Under the pieces are notes generated by a model. The model worked only from the letters and a program-made list of their open reading frames with translations. It made no database searches and was not told where the DNA came from. A DNA stretch of 64,000 nucleotides from Andalucia godoyi (taxonomy: Eukaryota; Discoba; Jakobea; Jakobida; Andaluciidae). Numbering within the stretch: position 1 is the first letter of the stretch; each line of letters begins with the position of its first letter. The position numbers and the translations under genes are program-made. Positions 1 through 9,328 of the stretch are shown piece after piece. The DNA is taken from the NCBI GenBank assembly GCA_009859145.1, contig VRVR01000023.1, positions 124,001 through 188,000 of the forward strand. The letters are read 5' to 3'.

Positions 1-183
1 AGATGCGTCACTGGCAAGGAAGTCGTGGATTGGATTGTTCAGGCTTTCAATGGAAGCGTTGATCGAGGGACTGCTGTGCGGATTGGACAATGCCTGATTG
101 ATGGGAAACTGCTTCATCACGTGGTCGACGAACACCAGTTCGAGGACGCAGAGTATTTCTACAGGTTTCATGCAGACGAATGA
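1..183 (+). CDS. DEP-domain protein, C-terminal end (truncated by window start)
   Basis: Frame 1 is open from base 1 to a TGA at 181-183, giving 60 residues. They match the second half of a DEP domain: the G-K-E-V-V-D-W helix, a G-Q-x-L-x-D-G-x-L-x-H-H-V segment, and a closing F-x-D-x-x-Y-F-Y-R-F strand. DEP domains (Dishevelled, EGL-10, Pleckstrin) bind membranes or receptors in G-protein and Rap/Rho signalling. The domain runs almost to the stop, so it ends the protein; everything upstream is outside the window, so the full architecture is unknown. The stop lies 2 bp from the stop of the convergent HEAT-repeat gene. Confidence 0.75.
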   Translation, partial: RCVTGKEVVDWIVQAFNGSVDRGTAVRIGQCLIDGKLLHHVVDEHQFEDAEYFYRFHADE

Positions 184-185
184 TG

Positions 186-1994
186 TCATGCCACTCCTTG
201 ATTTCCGTGTCGACATTCGTCAGTGCAAACATGTCGATTTTTCTGCAGTGGGGTTGCTAGTAGCTTTTCAATTTTGTCCCGAGCGTGTTCATGTTCCGTT
301 CGGGAGAGGATAAGCGAGTTACCAAACAACTTTCCCAGTCCTACGATACAATGATGCTCAGATTCGAGATCAGAGGAAGGCGAGCGTCGAATGGACTCAG
401 AAAGAGAATGCAGTACCTCCGAAAGAAATTCTTTGGATTCAGCTTTTCCTCGCAAACGGAATATCTCTGGGAGCTGTTTCCAGATGGTATCCGACAACAG
501 CAAGCAGGATGGTGTCATGGCGGTCAGCTTCAGCATTGCACGAATAATACTCGGTGGCACACCGACGTGGGCTCTTGACAGTTCGCGAACAAGATAGACT
601 GCACCATCTGCCATTTCCCATGGCTGCGAATGAGAAGAGTCGGCGCACTGACAGTCAGATGGGTTCCTATTGTCCTGCTGATGTTCCAACGGCACGTCAG
701 CTGACGGTTCCACCGTCGCGAATCGTAGAGGATTCATTGAGCGACGCATGGACTCTTCGCACTTCTCGCACAAGAGTTCATGGCCGAAAAACGAGGTATT
801 TTTGCCAAGGGCGACTGCAGCATCCTCTCTCACAACCCACACGTGATCTCCCAAGCGCTCACAAAGTGCAACAAAAATAGAGTTCTTTTGGATCTCAATT
901 TCGGCGTGTCTTGCATGCACCATATTGCCCAGTACCGTTGCGGCAGTGCAGCGAATGTTCCAGGCACTGTCAGATAAACTCCGAAGGATGCAAGCGAGAA
1001 GATTGTGGACACAGTCTACAGTTACCGCCTTCGATAGTTTTGTGCAGACTTCGTTGATCGCAAGGCAAGCTGCTTCTCTGACCGCGACATGATCCGAGGC
1101 CACTTGCTCAACATAAAATTCCACAACTGAAGAGATGTATTTTTCGACGTACCCTTTTCCTTTGTCCTCAAACACCATTTTCCAGGTTTCTTGGCAGAAA
1201 ATCCGAACTCCTTCCACCGCCTGCAGATATCGATTCAAACACAAAGGGGGAATTAAGTTCGGAAGGTGCGGTTCTCTGGCTTCCCAAGATTCCAACCCCA
1301 TGAGAAACCCACGAACCGCAGCTGAAGCAGCAAACCTCACTTGCGGGGACGAATCTGAAAGACCGCGACGCAAGATCCTTGAATCGAATCCCTCAGGCAA
1401 TTTTGTGCTGTACGCCGACAAGATAAAGAAGCCCTGCTCGCGGATATGGTTATTTGAATGCGTGCACCACACATCAGTGCATTCGTCCCGAATCGACGAT
1501 GGGGGTAGCGCTCGCACAGCTGTGCAAAACGTGCGAAAAGGGACTAGCATGCTTGCCACCTGCACTTCAGAGGGCTCACCGCATTCTGCTGAATGACAAG
1601 CGTGTTCTTCAAAAAAGCCCCATATTTCGGGAAGACAGACCGGCGAGACCAAGCAAATGCGAGCCAGGCATTCAGCAATCGGTGCTCGCAGCCGAGAATC
1701 CACGGTTAACAGGCTTCGAAGTCCACAATTCAGAATCAGTGAGGGCTCATCTAACGTGGTACCATTTTCCAAGAGAATCTTCATACAAATCCAGCAACCG
1801 TGTAAGGTTTCTGGTTGAATTGTACACTTTGGTGCCAGTGCGTCGATTGCGATCTTGGAAACGCGGGACAGCAATGAAATCTTGTCGATTTTATCCAGCC
1901 GACAAGCGTCGGTAAGTTTACTGAAGCCACGTTCTCTTTCAATAAGCTTTGGATCTGTTAGCAAAGCAAACAACTCATCCTCGTTGAGTGACAT
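186..1994 (-). CDS. HEAT-repeat protein, function unknown
   Basis: 602 residues from the ATG at 1994 (M-S-L-N-E-D). The frame is open for another 69 codons upstream, but that stretch is hydrophobic and Ser-rich and reads like 5' UTR, and a TATA-like sequence lies in it. The protein is built of repeated antiparallel helices with the HEAT signature, for example D-S-S-P-Q-V-R-F-A-A, D-H-V-A-V-R-E-A-A and D-H-V-W-V-V-R-E-D-A-A-V-A-L-G. HEAT solenoids are scaffolds in transport, phosphatase and tubulin-cofactor complexes. I cannot assign a specific orthologue. The C-terminal third is less regular and has a His/Cys-rich stretch. Convergent with the DEP gene, 2 bp between stop codons. Confidence 0.7.
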   Translation of the reverse strand: MSLNEDELFALLTDPKLIERERGFSKLTDACRLDKIDKISLLSRVSKIAIDALAPKCTIQPETLHGCWICMKILLENGTTLDEPSLILNCGLRSLLTVDSRLRAPIAECLARICLVSPVCLPEIWGFFEEHACHSAECGEPSEVQVASMLVPFRTFCTAVRALPPSSIRDECTDVWCTHSNNHIREQGFFILSAYSTKLPEGFDSRILRRGLSDSSPQVRFAASAAVRGFLMGLESWEAREPHLPNLIPPLCLNRYLQAVEGVRIFCQETWKMVFEDKGKGYVEKYISSVVEFYVEQVASDHVAVREAACLAINEVCTKLSKAVTVDCVHNLLACILRSLSDSAWNIRCTAATVLGNMVHARHAEIEIQKNSIFVALCERLGDHVWVVREDAAVALGKNTSFFGHELLCEKCEESMRRSMNPLRFATVEPSADVPLEHQQDNRNPSDCQCADSSHSQPWEMADGAVYLVRELSRAHVGVPPSIIRAMLKLTAMTPSCLLLSDTIWKQLPEIFRLRGKAESKEFLSEVLHSLSESIRRSPSSDLESEHHCIVGLGKLFGNSLILSRTEHEHARDKIEKLLATPLQKNRHVCTDECRHGNQGVA

Positions 1995-2682
1995 CGTGCA
2001 GACGGCGTTCCGAGTTTCAGATGCACAGCGTCGAGTTCGCCAGTTCATAAGTTCAAACGATACCGAATTCTCCTTGCTGATCAAGCAGAAGGCCGAACCC
2101 CCGACGGCCGACAGTGGAAACGTCACCTCAACAAGACTCGACAAAGAGGGAAAAAATGTTATGAAATGGGAAGAGGTACTATATAACCCAAACCTCTCCA
2201 AATATTATCTCGCAAGCTGCACCTCAGACAGAGTTATCCGCATCAGCCTTTGAGTGGGACATCCGTGGGTCTGCGCACCCCCAAACAAAATCAATGTCCA
2301 GAGCTCTCGAATTGACCAATTAGTGCATTCGTTCGAAGCCGTTTGGACTTTGGGAACCAGGAAAAACTAGGGATTTCAACGAGCTTCGTTTTATTGCCAT
2401 TCCGCATTCTATCCACTGGTTCTTTCTCTCTCTTTCCTTCTCTGTTGTCAATCGAGCGGATGTTGTATTGATTGTTGATTGGCAATGGTGTGCGCCACAG
2501 AGAGGGAAAGGCCGCGGCGGAGGAGTCATCGATTGTCAATATTCGACAGTGTCTCTCATTGGACCTCGACTTGCACACCTTCAGCCATACTATCCGATGA
2601 TATCCACAGCCGTCCGCCAGACGTTTGGGATGGAGGGTTATAACAAAATTTGGAAATACACACGTTTTACATGAATGATTAA
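1995..2682. other. Intergenic, upstream of the HEAT gene and downstream of RBX1
   Basis: No gene supported. A minus-strand TATATAGT-like sequence (about 2176-2185) lies about 185 bp before the HEAT start and could be its TATA box. A 139-codon minus-strand frame here overlaps RBX1 exon 2 in another frame and looks non-coding. Confidence 0.4.
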
Positions 2683-2833
2683 TCATCGTCCATATCTTTG
2701 ATATTCCCACTCTCGATTGTCTGAGCCATCCATGAAAACAACAACATCATTGTTAGGACAAAACACTGTACTGTAATCCTTCCGGAAACAGAAATAAAGA
2801 AAAAGCAAGAAACGAGAAAACGAGCGAAATAGA

Positions 2834-2912
<79 letters not shown>

Positions 2913-3249
2913 AGAGAAACACAGAAACGGGGGGACCTAAAGGAAGTATAATCATAATCAGAAAACAACAACACATACCGAGAGGGCAAACATGCCGAGT
3001 CTTGAGCCATCGAGAAATGCAGTGGAAATGGAAAGCATGATTGCAGACGCCCCAAGCAACGGTGCACTCTTCGGTGGTCGCACTTTGTTGGTTCGCCTGA
3101 CACTCGATGCATAGATCCATGATGTGGTTTCGGCATATCGCACACGTGTCCACTTGGATGTCCCAGCTCCATAACGCAACCGCATTCCACTTTTTGATCT
3201 CGAACTTCTTCTTGGGCTCTGAACTCGACGAAGCAGCGACTTCTGACAT
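2683..3249 (-). CDS. RBX1: RBX1/ROC1 RING-H2 subunit of cullin-RING ubiquitin ligases
   Basis: Two exons: 3249-2979 and 2720-2683, 102 residues in all (human RBX1 has 108). Exon 1 has the RBX1 strand before the RING ([17 protein letters not shown]) and the [15 protein letters not shown] core, then [10 protein letters not shown]-x-R-W-L and C-P-L. The intron (2721-2978, 258 bp) starts GTATGT, has a CTAAC branch-like site and ends CAG. It splits the Asp codon of the near-invariant tail [15 protein letters not shown]1 recruits E2 enzymes to cullins. Most of the intron is a long GA/CT tract. The start is 512 bp from the divergent proteasome beta-3 gene. Confidence 0.95.
2836..2907. repeat. (GA)n microsatellite inside the RBX1 intron
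   Basis: About 72 bp of nearly perfect GA dinucleotide on the plus strand, which is a CT tract on the RBX1 sense strand. It lies within the intron, upstream of the branch-like CTAAC and the 3' splice site. Confidence 0.95.
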
Positions 3250-3761
3250 TTTTCTTTTCTCTTCACTTCACTTCACTTCACTTCACTTCACTTCACTTCT
3301 CTTTTACTAAAAAACACACCAACAACAACGGACGGGGAAGCAGATGGAGAACGGAAACAAAAACAAACAAACAACGAGAGGAATGGAAGAAGCAAAAAAC
3401 GAGAATTGCCAAGTCAAGTGGCAGCAGTTCACCAAAGCAAATGGCCAATGGAGGAAAGTCCAGAGTTGCCTCACTTGCCACCTCGCTTGAAGCTACAGGT
3501 GTTTGCAGTGGGGGTGGGAGGGGTGTGCACCGTGCACCTGCTGTACATGCGCCTCCTTCAAGTCTTGGGGTTCTCGAAGTTGCAGAATGCAGACTTGATC
3601 CCAAAAGACCACCCTCCTCAACACACACCTCCCAATAGACCCAGGACTCGGTGCTGCTGTCGTTTTCCTTCCTGGCATTGTTCTGCCTCTCGTTTTCTGG
3701 AAAAAAGCAAGCCAACAAAAAGTAGGAACAGAAAAGAACTTCCTCAGAGCAAAGTCGAGTC
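3250..3761. promoter_or_regulatory. Shared upstream region of RBX1 and proteasome beta-3
   Basis: 512 bp between two divergent start codons. It must hold the promoters of both genes unless they use distant sites. Just upstream of RBX1 is a CTTCA pentanucleotide repeat (about 3261-3299, eight units), most likely in the RBX1 5' UTR. The rest has no gene I can support and no clear TATA box. Confidence 0.55.
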
Positions 3762-4391
3762 ATGGGAGACAATATTCTTCATTATAACGGCGGAGTCGTG
3801 CTGGCAATGGCTGGAGAAGGGTGCTATGCAATGGCTTCGGATCGTCGTTTCGGTGTCCGACAAACGACCCTTGCGTGCAATGCGAAACACATCTTCAACC
3901 CATCTGGTGTTTCACCGACTACACATATTGCGCTCTCAGGGTTGATGTCGGATGTTCAAACGTTTGAGCAAAAGCTGGCCCACAGATCAGCTCTGTTTTC
4001 GCTTCGCGAGGATCGCACCCTTGGTCCTAAACAACTCACGTCCCTTGTGTCTTCCATGCTTTACGAACACCGTTTTGGACCGTACTTTGTAGAGCCGGTG
4101 ATTGCTGGACTCGATGAAAATGGAAACCCCTATCTTTCCGGTACTGACCTTATCGGAGCAATCGTCCACACCGATGACTTTGTTGTTGCAGGCACTGCTG
4201 CAGAGTCGCTGTTTGGAATGTGTGAGAGTGTCTGGCGACCTGGTTTGGGACCAGAGGACCTGTTTGAGACCGTTTCACAAGCACTCACTGCAGCCGTGGA
4301 CCGAGATTGTCTTTCGGGTTGGGGTGCAGAAGTTAAGATCGTCACGAAGGACAAGGTCATTACTCGCTATCTCAAAGCCAGAATGGATTAG
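3762..4391 (+). CDS. PSMB3: 20S proteasome subunit beta type-3
   Basis: 209 residues in one exon, close to the usual 205. The protein aligns end to end with PSMB3/Pup3: Y-N-G-G-V-V-L-A-M at the N terminus, A-S-D-R-R-F-G, the G-L-M-S-D-V-Q-T-F turn, L-Y-E-H-R-F-G-P-Y-F-V-E-P-V-I-A-G-L-D, D-D-F-V-V-A-G-T, G-M-C-E-S-x-W and the terminal L-K-A-R-M-D. Beta-3 is a non-catalytic subunit of the inner rings of the 20S core and, as expected, lacks the propeptide-Thr1 arrangement of active subunits. A possible AATAAA signal lies near 4491. Confidence 0.97.
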   Translation: MGDNILHYNGGVVLAMAGEGCYAMASDRRFGVRQTTLACNAKHIFNPSGVSPTTHIALSGLMSDVQTFEQKLAHRSALFSLREDRTLGPKQLTSLVSSMLYEHRFGPYFVEPVIAGLDENGNPYLSGTDLIGAIVHTDDFVVAGTAAESLFGMCESVWRPGLGPEDLFETVSQALTAAVDRDCLSGWGAEVKIVTKDKVITRYLKARMD

Positions 4392-4964
4392 GTTCTTTCC
4401 CCGCCCTTCTCCCTTCATTTTTTCTTTATCCTTACCCTTAGGATCTCCCACCCATTGTATTCTCCTCGCTATGGAGTTTCTGTAGTTGTCAAATAAACCA
4501 GCGTCCAAATGTTCGGTTGCTGATGATCCACAAGGCCTGATGCGACGCTCGTCGAGTGTCGAACCCCGCATCCCTCTGTTTTCGCATTTTGGAAAAACCA
4601 AATATTTTTTTCTTTTCGCGACAACCGTCGCTTCGCATTCCAGGAACCCGGGCAGTGCCCACATCGCAGCCCTTTGCAGGGACAGCATAGCCGGTAGCGC
4701 CACTCAGGCATGCGGCAGGCGGACACGGCCTAGGGGGTGCGCTTCACAGGTGTAAAAAAGGCGGTCTTTTCGATGGAGTTGTCGTACCACCCACCATTCT
4801 CGTCGGCTTTGACCAGATTCGCTAGCACGAAGCAGAAAAAAATATAAAACACGCAGCATGGGGAAACAAAGTACGGCTATTCACGAGTTTGCCAATTCCA
4901 AACAGCCCAGACAAGCTCATGGAACTGTGAGTGTCCGTCGTGATCGACACTTCGCTATTGTCTA

Positions 4965-5135
4965 CGTTGTGCATTCTCCCATCGCTTCCGACTGCACTTC
5001 TCTTGGGCGGTTCTTGCATGCCACCAAGGCAGCTTGATTCATCAACGAATGCAATCCGTTGGTGTCAATGTGCATGGAAGCGGAGTTTGGGATCCTCCAT
5101 CTACGAAGTGGAAACGTCCACACCTGCAAGAAACC
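4965..5135 (+). repeat. Dispersed degenerate repeat, copy 1
   Basis: About 150 bp resembling the minus-strand sequence at about 45265-45440. Shared blocks include gcggttcttgcatg, gcttgattc and tggaaacgt, and the matching reading frames share G-G-S-C-M, L-D-S and Y-E-x-E-T. The copies differ at many positions and sit in unrelated surroundings, so they look like old copies of one mobile or duplicated sequence. I do not recognise the encoded protein. Confidence 0.55.
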
Positions 5136-5292
5136 CAGAGTCAATGAACGAAGTGCTGGTTGGAATACGCAAAAAGGAAGGAAAGCCAAGGTACTACTAC
5201 TACCTGCTTGCTGTTTGCACGGAGTATCATTATTGTTCACACCTTTTGTGCCAAACAATGAAATACGTTTGCTGGGCTTGATGCCAGCTTTT

Positions 5293-5326
<34 letters not shown>
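5293..5326. repeat. (GT)n microsatellite
   Basis: About 34 bp of perfect GT, followed 78 bp later by a 17-bp C run (5404-5420). Both lie upstream of the 856-residue orphan gene. Confidence 0.95.
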
Positions 5327-5327
<1 letters not shown>

Positions 5328-5523
5328 TGCGTGGCTCGATAGGACGACGATTTTTATTTGTTTGTATGTTTTTGTTTTAACGTTCCGCTGCAGCAGACGT
5401 TTGCCCCCCCCCCCCCCCCCGAATTGTCGATACTTGTGAGGCGTGGCGTTGTTGTGACATTGTCAGAGGTAGGGATTTTTATCTGCGAGGATCATTCTCT
5501 TTTCGACTGCGCTTCTGTGATGC

Positions 5524-8094
5524 ATGGATGAAAAACATACTTCGAACAGTCTTAGACGTGCTTTCTACTTGTCGAAGCACAAACGCGAGATTGAGCATAT
5601 TCTCCAAGGAGCGATTGCAGCATGCTTGAGATGTTTCCCGTCGCAACCTGCACTGTTTGTTGCGGAAGGCCTGCGGAAGGTCGACTCGTCCACGGTGCTC
5701 CTTCCTGTTGATTTCCATCGCATGTACGACAAAAAGACCGTCAACTCCATTGCGCTTGTCAGGCAGACGTTTTCCATGTCGGTTGGCACATCCATTCTTT
5801 CGCAGTATCTGAGAAACATCCAGCAATTTGTGCCGAGCATTTCCGCAGTTTTCGTGCATGCTGGCGGAATAAGTCCCCGTGGGATTTCCAATTACATCGA
5901 TCAAGTTGATATTCATGCTGTCTGCTTGTCGTTGTATGAACTGCTGAACATCTCCATGACGATTCAGTGTTTGTCCTCCTTTGCTTCACTTCCGTTCATC
6001 TTGCTGAATGTGACGTTTACGTTTTCACAACAGCACCCAAATCTAGCCCCTTACGTTTTAGTTGGAGACAGTCTTATCTTGACGTCAGTTGTGGATGCTG
6101 TTGACAGTTCATTGTTCGACGAAGAAATGAAGGTTCGATCGAAGATTGTGCGATGGGAAGACCCTTTTACGCTGGATTATGCTGAACTTTTTTGCAGTTC
6201 ACAATTCAGCGGCCGATCTCTTGTCATTGTTTTTCAGACCAGGTCTGAAGAACAAGTGGGGCTGTTTCAGCGCCATGTTTCGGAGCAGTTTCCTCAGCTC
6301 AATCCGGTGGTCATTTGTTCACTGAGCATCGTCCCACATGGAAAAGCCGTGTCTGTTTTTCACATTCCGTCGCGAACCATGCATTCCCACACGATTGAAA
6401 TTCCACGCGTGTTTTCGGCTCTGCACTATCAGCATCGCGGGACCGTTGTGGGAGAAGCTCTGTCAAATCGGCAAAGCATTCTGAAGTCTTTGAAAATGGT
6501 CCCCATTGACGCCGATGATGCCAAGGAAGCAACAGAGAATGTACACGGAAATTGCAGTTCCGATGATGCGGGCTTTGCAGAAGTCGAGGAGGTTTTTGCA
6601 GTCTTTCTCCACATACTCCGGCAAATGGCGGACGATTTTGATATGGATGTCTTGAATAGGGCAAGACATCCAACGACGTCAAAACTGTTGGCAAAAATTG
6701 ACATTGGGCTTGTGGAGAAGTTCTTGCTGCAAGAGTCGCCCGTCCATTACTACTTGTATGATGCTTTTTATCGTGTCGACGTTGATCGTGATGGGCTGTT
6801 GTTGTGGACAGAGGCGGACATCGTGTTGCATTCTGCTCTTGATCGTTACTTTTTTCAACGTTTTCGTTCGGCGCTGTTCATAGGATGCAACTATCATGTA
6901 ACACATGCTTCCGTGTATCCAGCTGCACTCGCGAGTTCGCGGGAAGATGATCTTGGCAAACTTCCCTCTGTGCCGTACAAACGAGTTGTCAGTCCGACAG
7001 ACTTGGCTTTTCAGCCAAATCCTCGGCAGCACACTGTCGATTTGCGGCTTTTGTTACCTGATCGGAGCGGGATTGATGTTGATGGACGGTTGACGGTTTT
7101 ACCTTATCTCGATAACGTTTTAGAAATGATGGTAAGAGACGTAGGACGTCGTCCGTTGCCCCGAGCATTTGATTTCCCATTCTCAGTGGTTCAAGAAACC
7201 ATTGTGAGAGATCGCGTGGACGAGTTCACCAGGAATAATCGGTTCAACTTTTTCCAGTCCCGCATTGCGTACCATTTTATGTCCAGACTGCTGGAGCGGC
7301 AAAGTGACTTGTTATTTGCTGAAGGCAGGGACAGTTCGATGACGCAAACAAAGGTTTTGAGCGTGTGGTTTCAAAGTTCCTTGACTTCTTATGATGTTCC
7401 GTTGTCTGTTTTCATACGAGAATCGGATTTCCAAGTGGCAACGAGCCCGACGTTCGTTTCGGAGGCATTGTTTACATATGAAGAGGTGGTGCAGGTCTTG
7501 AACAAGTTGGTCAGCCGAAAGTATCGCAGAGAAGCTCTCTTTTTGCGTCCTCCTTCAAAATCTGAATCGGTGTTTCCAGCGTTGTATCCTCTTGGATTTT
7601 GCTACGATATTGATGGACAGGCTTCGTTTTTGTATCACACCGCCGAGGCGAACAGGAGTTTTATTCGGCAACGGCCTTCGTGCGAGAGCTTGATTCGCCA
7701 GGTGTCTCGGGAGATTGAGAAAACAGAAGAGGCCTATCGTGGACCCTTGTATCGGAAAAGGCATGCAGTTGTGGAGAAGTGCTTCACCAACGTCGCAGAT
7801 AAGCACAAGCCGAAACGGGGATCTCAAGGCTCCTCAGACACTCGCTACAGAATTGTGACCAATCAACAATTGCCTATGTTTGGCAAGCTAAAATCGTGGT
7901 CTGCGTTTCCGGATGCCAAGGACGTTCTTTCTTCGCTTGTCACTTCGGAGGACATCCACTCTGCGCTTGTGGATAATTACGTGACTCTTTCATTTGCAAA
8001 TGCCGATGATACTTGTTTACGCGGTACGTTTGTTGACGATCTGGAATGGTACGTCAAAAAGGATGCCGAGCTGGCGCTGATGGCTGTACAATAG
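5524..8094 (+). CDS. Orphan 856-residue protein with one EF-hand-like loop
   Basis: A single uninterrupted frame. I recognise no family over its length. The N-terminal 60 residues are amphipathic helix, with L-Q-G-A-I-A-A-C-L and P-S-Q-P-A-L-F-V-A-E-G-L, a spacing loosely like RIIa/Dpy-30 docking motifs. Near residue 420, D-V-D-R-D-G-L-L-L-W-T-E resembles a calcium-binding EF-hand loop (D-x-D-x-D-G and a Glu at position 12), but no paired second hand is clear. There is no signal peptide and no definite transmembrane segment. Most of the chain is mixed alpha/beta, not low-complexity, so it is probably a folded protein. An AATAAA lies 4 bp after the TAG stop, implying a very short 3' UTR. Confidence 0.7.
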   Translation: MDEKHTSNSLRRAFYLSKHKREIEHILQGAIAACLRCFPSQPALFVAEGLRKVDSSTVLLPVDFHRMYDKKTVNSIALVRQTFSMSVGTSILSQYLRNIQQFVPSISAVFVHAGGISPRGISNYIDQVDIHAVCLSLYELLNISMTIQCLSSFASLPFILLNVTFTFSQQHPNLAPYVLVGDSLILTSVVDAVDSSLFDEEMKVRSKIVRWEDPFTLDYAELFCSSQFSGRSLVIVFQTRSEEQVGLFQRHVSEQFPQLNPVVICSLSIVPHGKAVSVFHIPSRTMHSHTIEIPRVFSALHYQHRGTVVGEALSNRQSILKSLKMVPIDADDAKEATENVHGNCSSDDAGFAEVEEVFAVFLHILRQMADDFDMDVLNRARHPTTSKLLAKIDIGLVEKFLLQESPVHYYLYDAFYRVDVDRDGLLLWTEADIVLHSALDRYFFQRFRSALFIGCNYHVTHASVYPAALASSREDDLGKLPSVPYKRVVSPTDLAFQPNPRQHTVDLRLLLPDRSGIDVDGRLTVLPYLDNVLEMMVRDVGRRPLPRAFDFPFSVVQETIVRDRVDEFTRNNRFNFFQSRIAYHFMSRLLERQSDLLFAEGRDSSMTQTKVLSVWFQSSLTSYDVPLSVFIRESDFQVATSPTFVSEALFTYEEVVQVLNKLVSRKYRREALFLRPPSKSESVFPALYPLGFCYDIDGQASFLYHTAEANRSFIRQRPSCESLIRQVSREIEKTEEAYRGPLYRKRHAVVEKCFTNVADKHKPKRGSQGSSDTRYRIVTNQQLPMFGKLKSWSAFPDAKDVLSSLVTSEDIHSALVDNYVTLSFANADDTCLRGTFVDDLEWYVKKDAELALMAVQ

Positions 8095-8167
8095 TTGAAA
8101 TAAATGCTATAAATTATGCGGGGAGAGAAAAATCAATCCAGTGTTACGGTGCGTGCATTGGGAAGGG

Positions 8168-9328
8168 TCACTCGGAGGGATTGCCTATGGTTTGTGCAAT
8201 TTCTTCAACCAATTCGTCAATCGTCTTCTCGTAACCTTCCATTTGGTGCTTCTGTAGATCCACCACAGATTCCAAATACTGAATACGAACTGACATTTCC
8301 TCCACAATCTTGTGCATGTCAATGGTGGTTTGTTCTTGTTCTCTGGTCTTGGCGTCCAGCAATTTTCGAAGCTCAAAATTCTCAATTTGGAGCGACTGCT
8401 CTTTTGTTAAAGACCCCCTCTTAAAGCGAGAAGGTTCGGATCCTGTAGCAGACGTTCGCAGAAGAATATCATTCTTTTCGGATGATGCATCATCACAGCT
8501 GTACTCGTCGGCAACTTCCAATCCTACCTGCGTTTCCTTATCAAAAGAGAGACGTGGATGATTCCTGAACCGCGCGGGCGTTGGAGTCTCCGCAAGTGCA
8601 TGTCTGTCTAGTTCCGGTAAGTTATGCTGGAAAGTCTCCAAAAACGAAAGAGACGCCACACCACCAGATGAAATATTGAGAGTGCTGCTGGCAGTTGGAG
8701 AATTTGAAGCCGACCGAGTTGTGACGGCGGACCCCGACGACGCAGACGATGATGATGCGACGTCATTATGTGCGTGCGATTGTGTGCAAAAGAATTTCGG
8801 ATGCAATGAGCTCGGCGAAAACAACAGCGAATTCGTTGTCGTACTATGCGAAACGGATGCAGAATGGGTTGATGTCGCTTGCGGATGATGTCGGTCCTGC
8901 GAAAGAGTGAAACGAGGCGATTCAACATGCTGTGCTGTTACGTGTAAGTGAACAGGATTCACAGTGAGTCCTTCGAACGACGACTCTCTTATCAGCATCT
9001 CCGTTGGGGAGACGTCGTGTCTTTTCAGAGCATCTCGGAAAAGCGGATTGGAAGACGGCGGAGTCACCGCTGCGTGAGATGGAGAAGGAGCAGGCGAGCT
9101 CGAGGTATCGACGCTCAATGGAGAAGAGAGAGCCGAAGACACTCTCCGTGTCCTTCGACGACCAGCAACGATGGTCTCTCTTAGCAAACTCATGCGGCGC
9201 AAGGATTCTGATGCTTCTTCTCGGAGTTCAGAAAGCAGCGAAAGCGACCGCGGTCTTCCGAGATCATTCAGCGCAACATGAGCAGGAACGACGTACTCTT
9301 GGAAATCTTCGTTTTGGAAATCGCTCAT
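8168..9328 (-). CDS. Ser-rich protein with C-terminal coiled coil, unknown
   Basis: 386 residues. The first 290 are mostly disordered and rich in Ser, Thr, Pro and Arg, with many R-R-x-S-type sites that could be phosphorylated. The last 90 residues form a strong coiled coil: E-N-F-E-L-R-K-L-L-D-A-K, then V-R-I-Q-Y-L-E-S-V-V-D-L and K-T-I-D-E-L-V-E-E-I. This layout is common among cytoskeletal or signalling adaptors, but no family is recognisable. Convergent with the 856-residue orphan (73 bp between stops). Confidence 0.7.
   Translation of the reverse strand: MSDFQNEDFQEYVVPAHVALNDLGRPRSLSLLSELREEASESLRRMSLLRETIVAGRRRTRRVSSALSSPLSVDTSSSPAPSPSHAAVTPPSSNPLFRDALKRHDVSPTEMLIRESSFEGLTVNPVHLHVTAQHVESPRFTLSQDRHHPQATSTHSASVSHSTTTNSLLFSPSSLHPKFFCTQSHAHNDVASSSSASSGSAVTTRSASNSPTASSTLNISSGGVASLSFLETFQHNLPELDRHALAETPTPARFRNHPRLSFDKETQVGLEVADEYSCDDASSEKNDILLRTSATGSEPSRFKRGSLTKEQSLQIENFELRKLLDAKTREQEQTTIDMHKIVEEMSVRIQYLESVVDLQKHQMEGYEKTIDELVEEIAQTIGNPSE

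Larger units (their letters stand above)
4392..5523. other. Intergenic with repeats and a GC-rich stretch
   Basis: No protein-coding gene supported. Holds a GC-rich, hairpin-prone stretch (about 4630-4760), one copy of a dispersed repeat (about 4965-5135), a GT microsatellite and a C homopolymer. The start of the 856-residue orphan gene follows. Confidence 0.5.

Noticed and set aside
2291-2710. 139-codon minus-strand frame
   Set aside because: Overlaps RBX1 exon 2 in a different frame and shows no recognisable motif.
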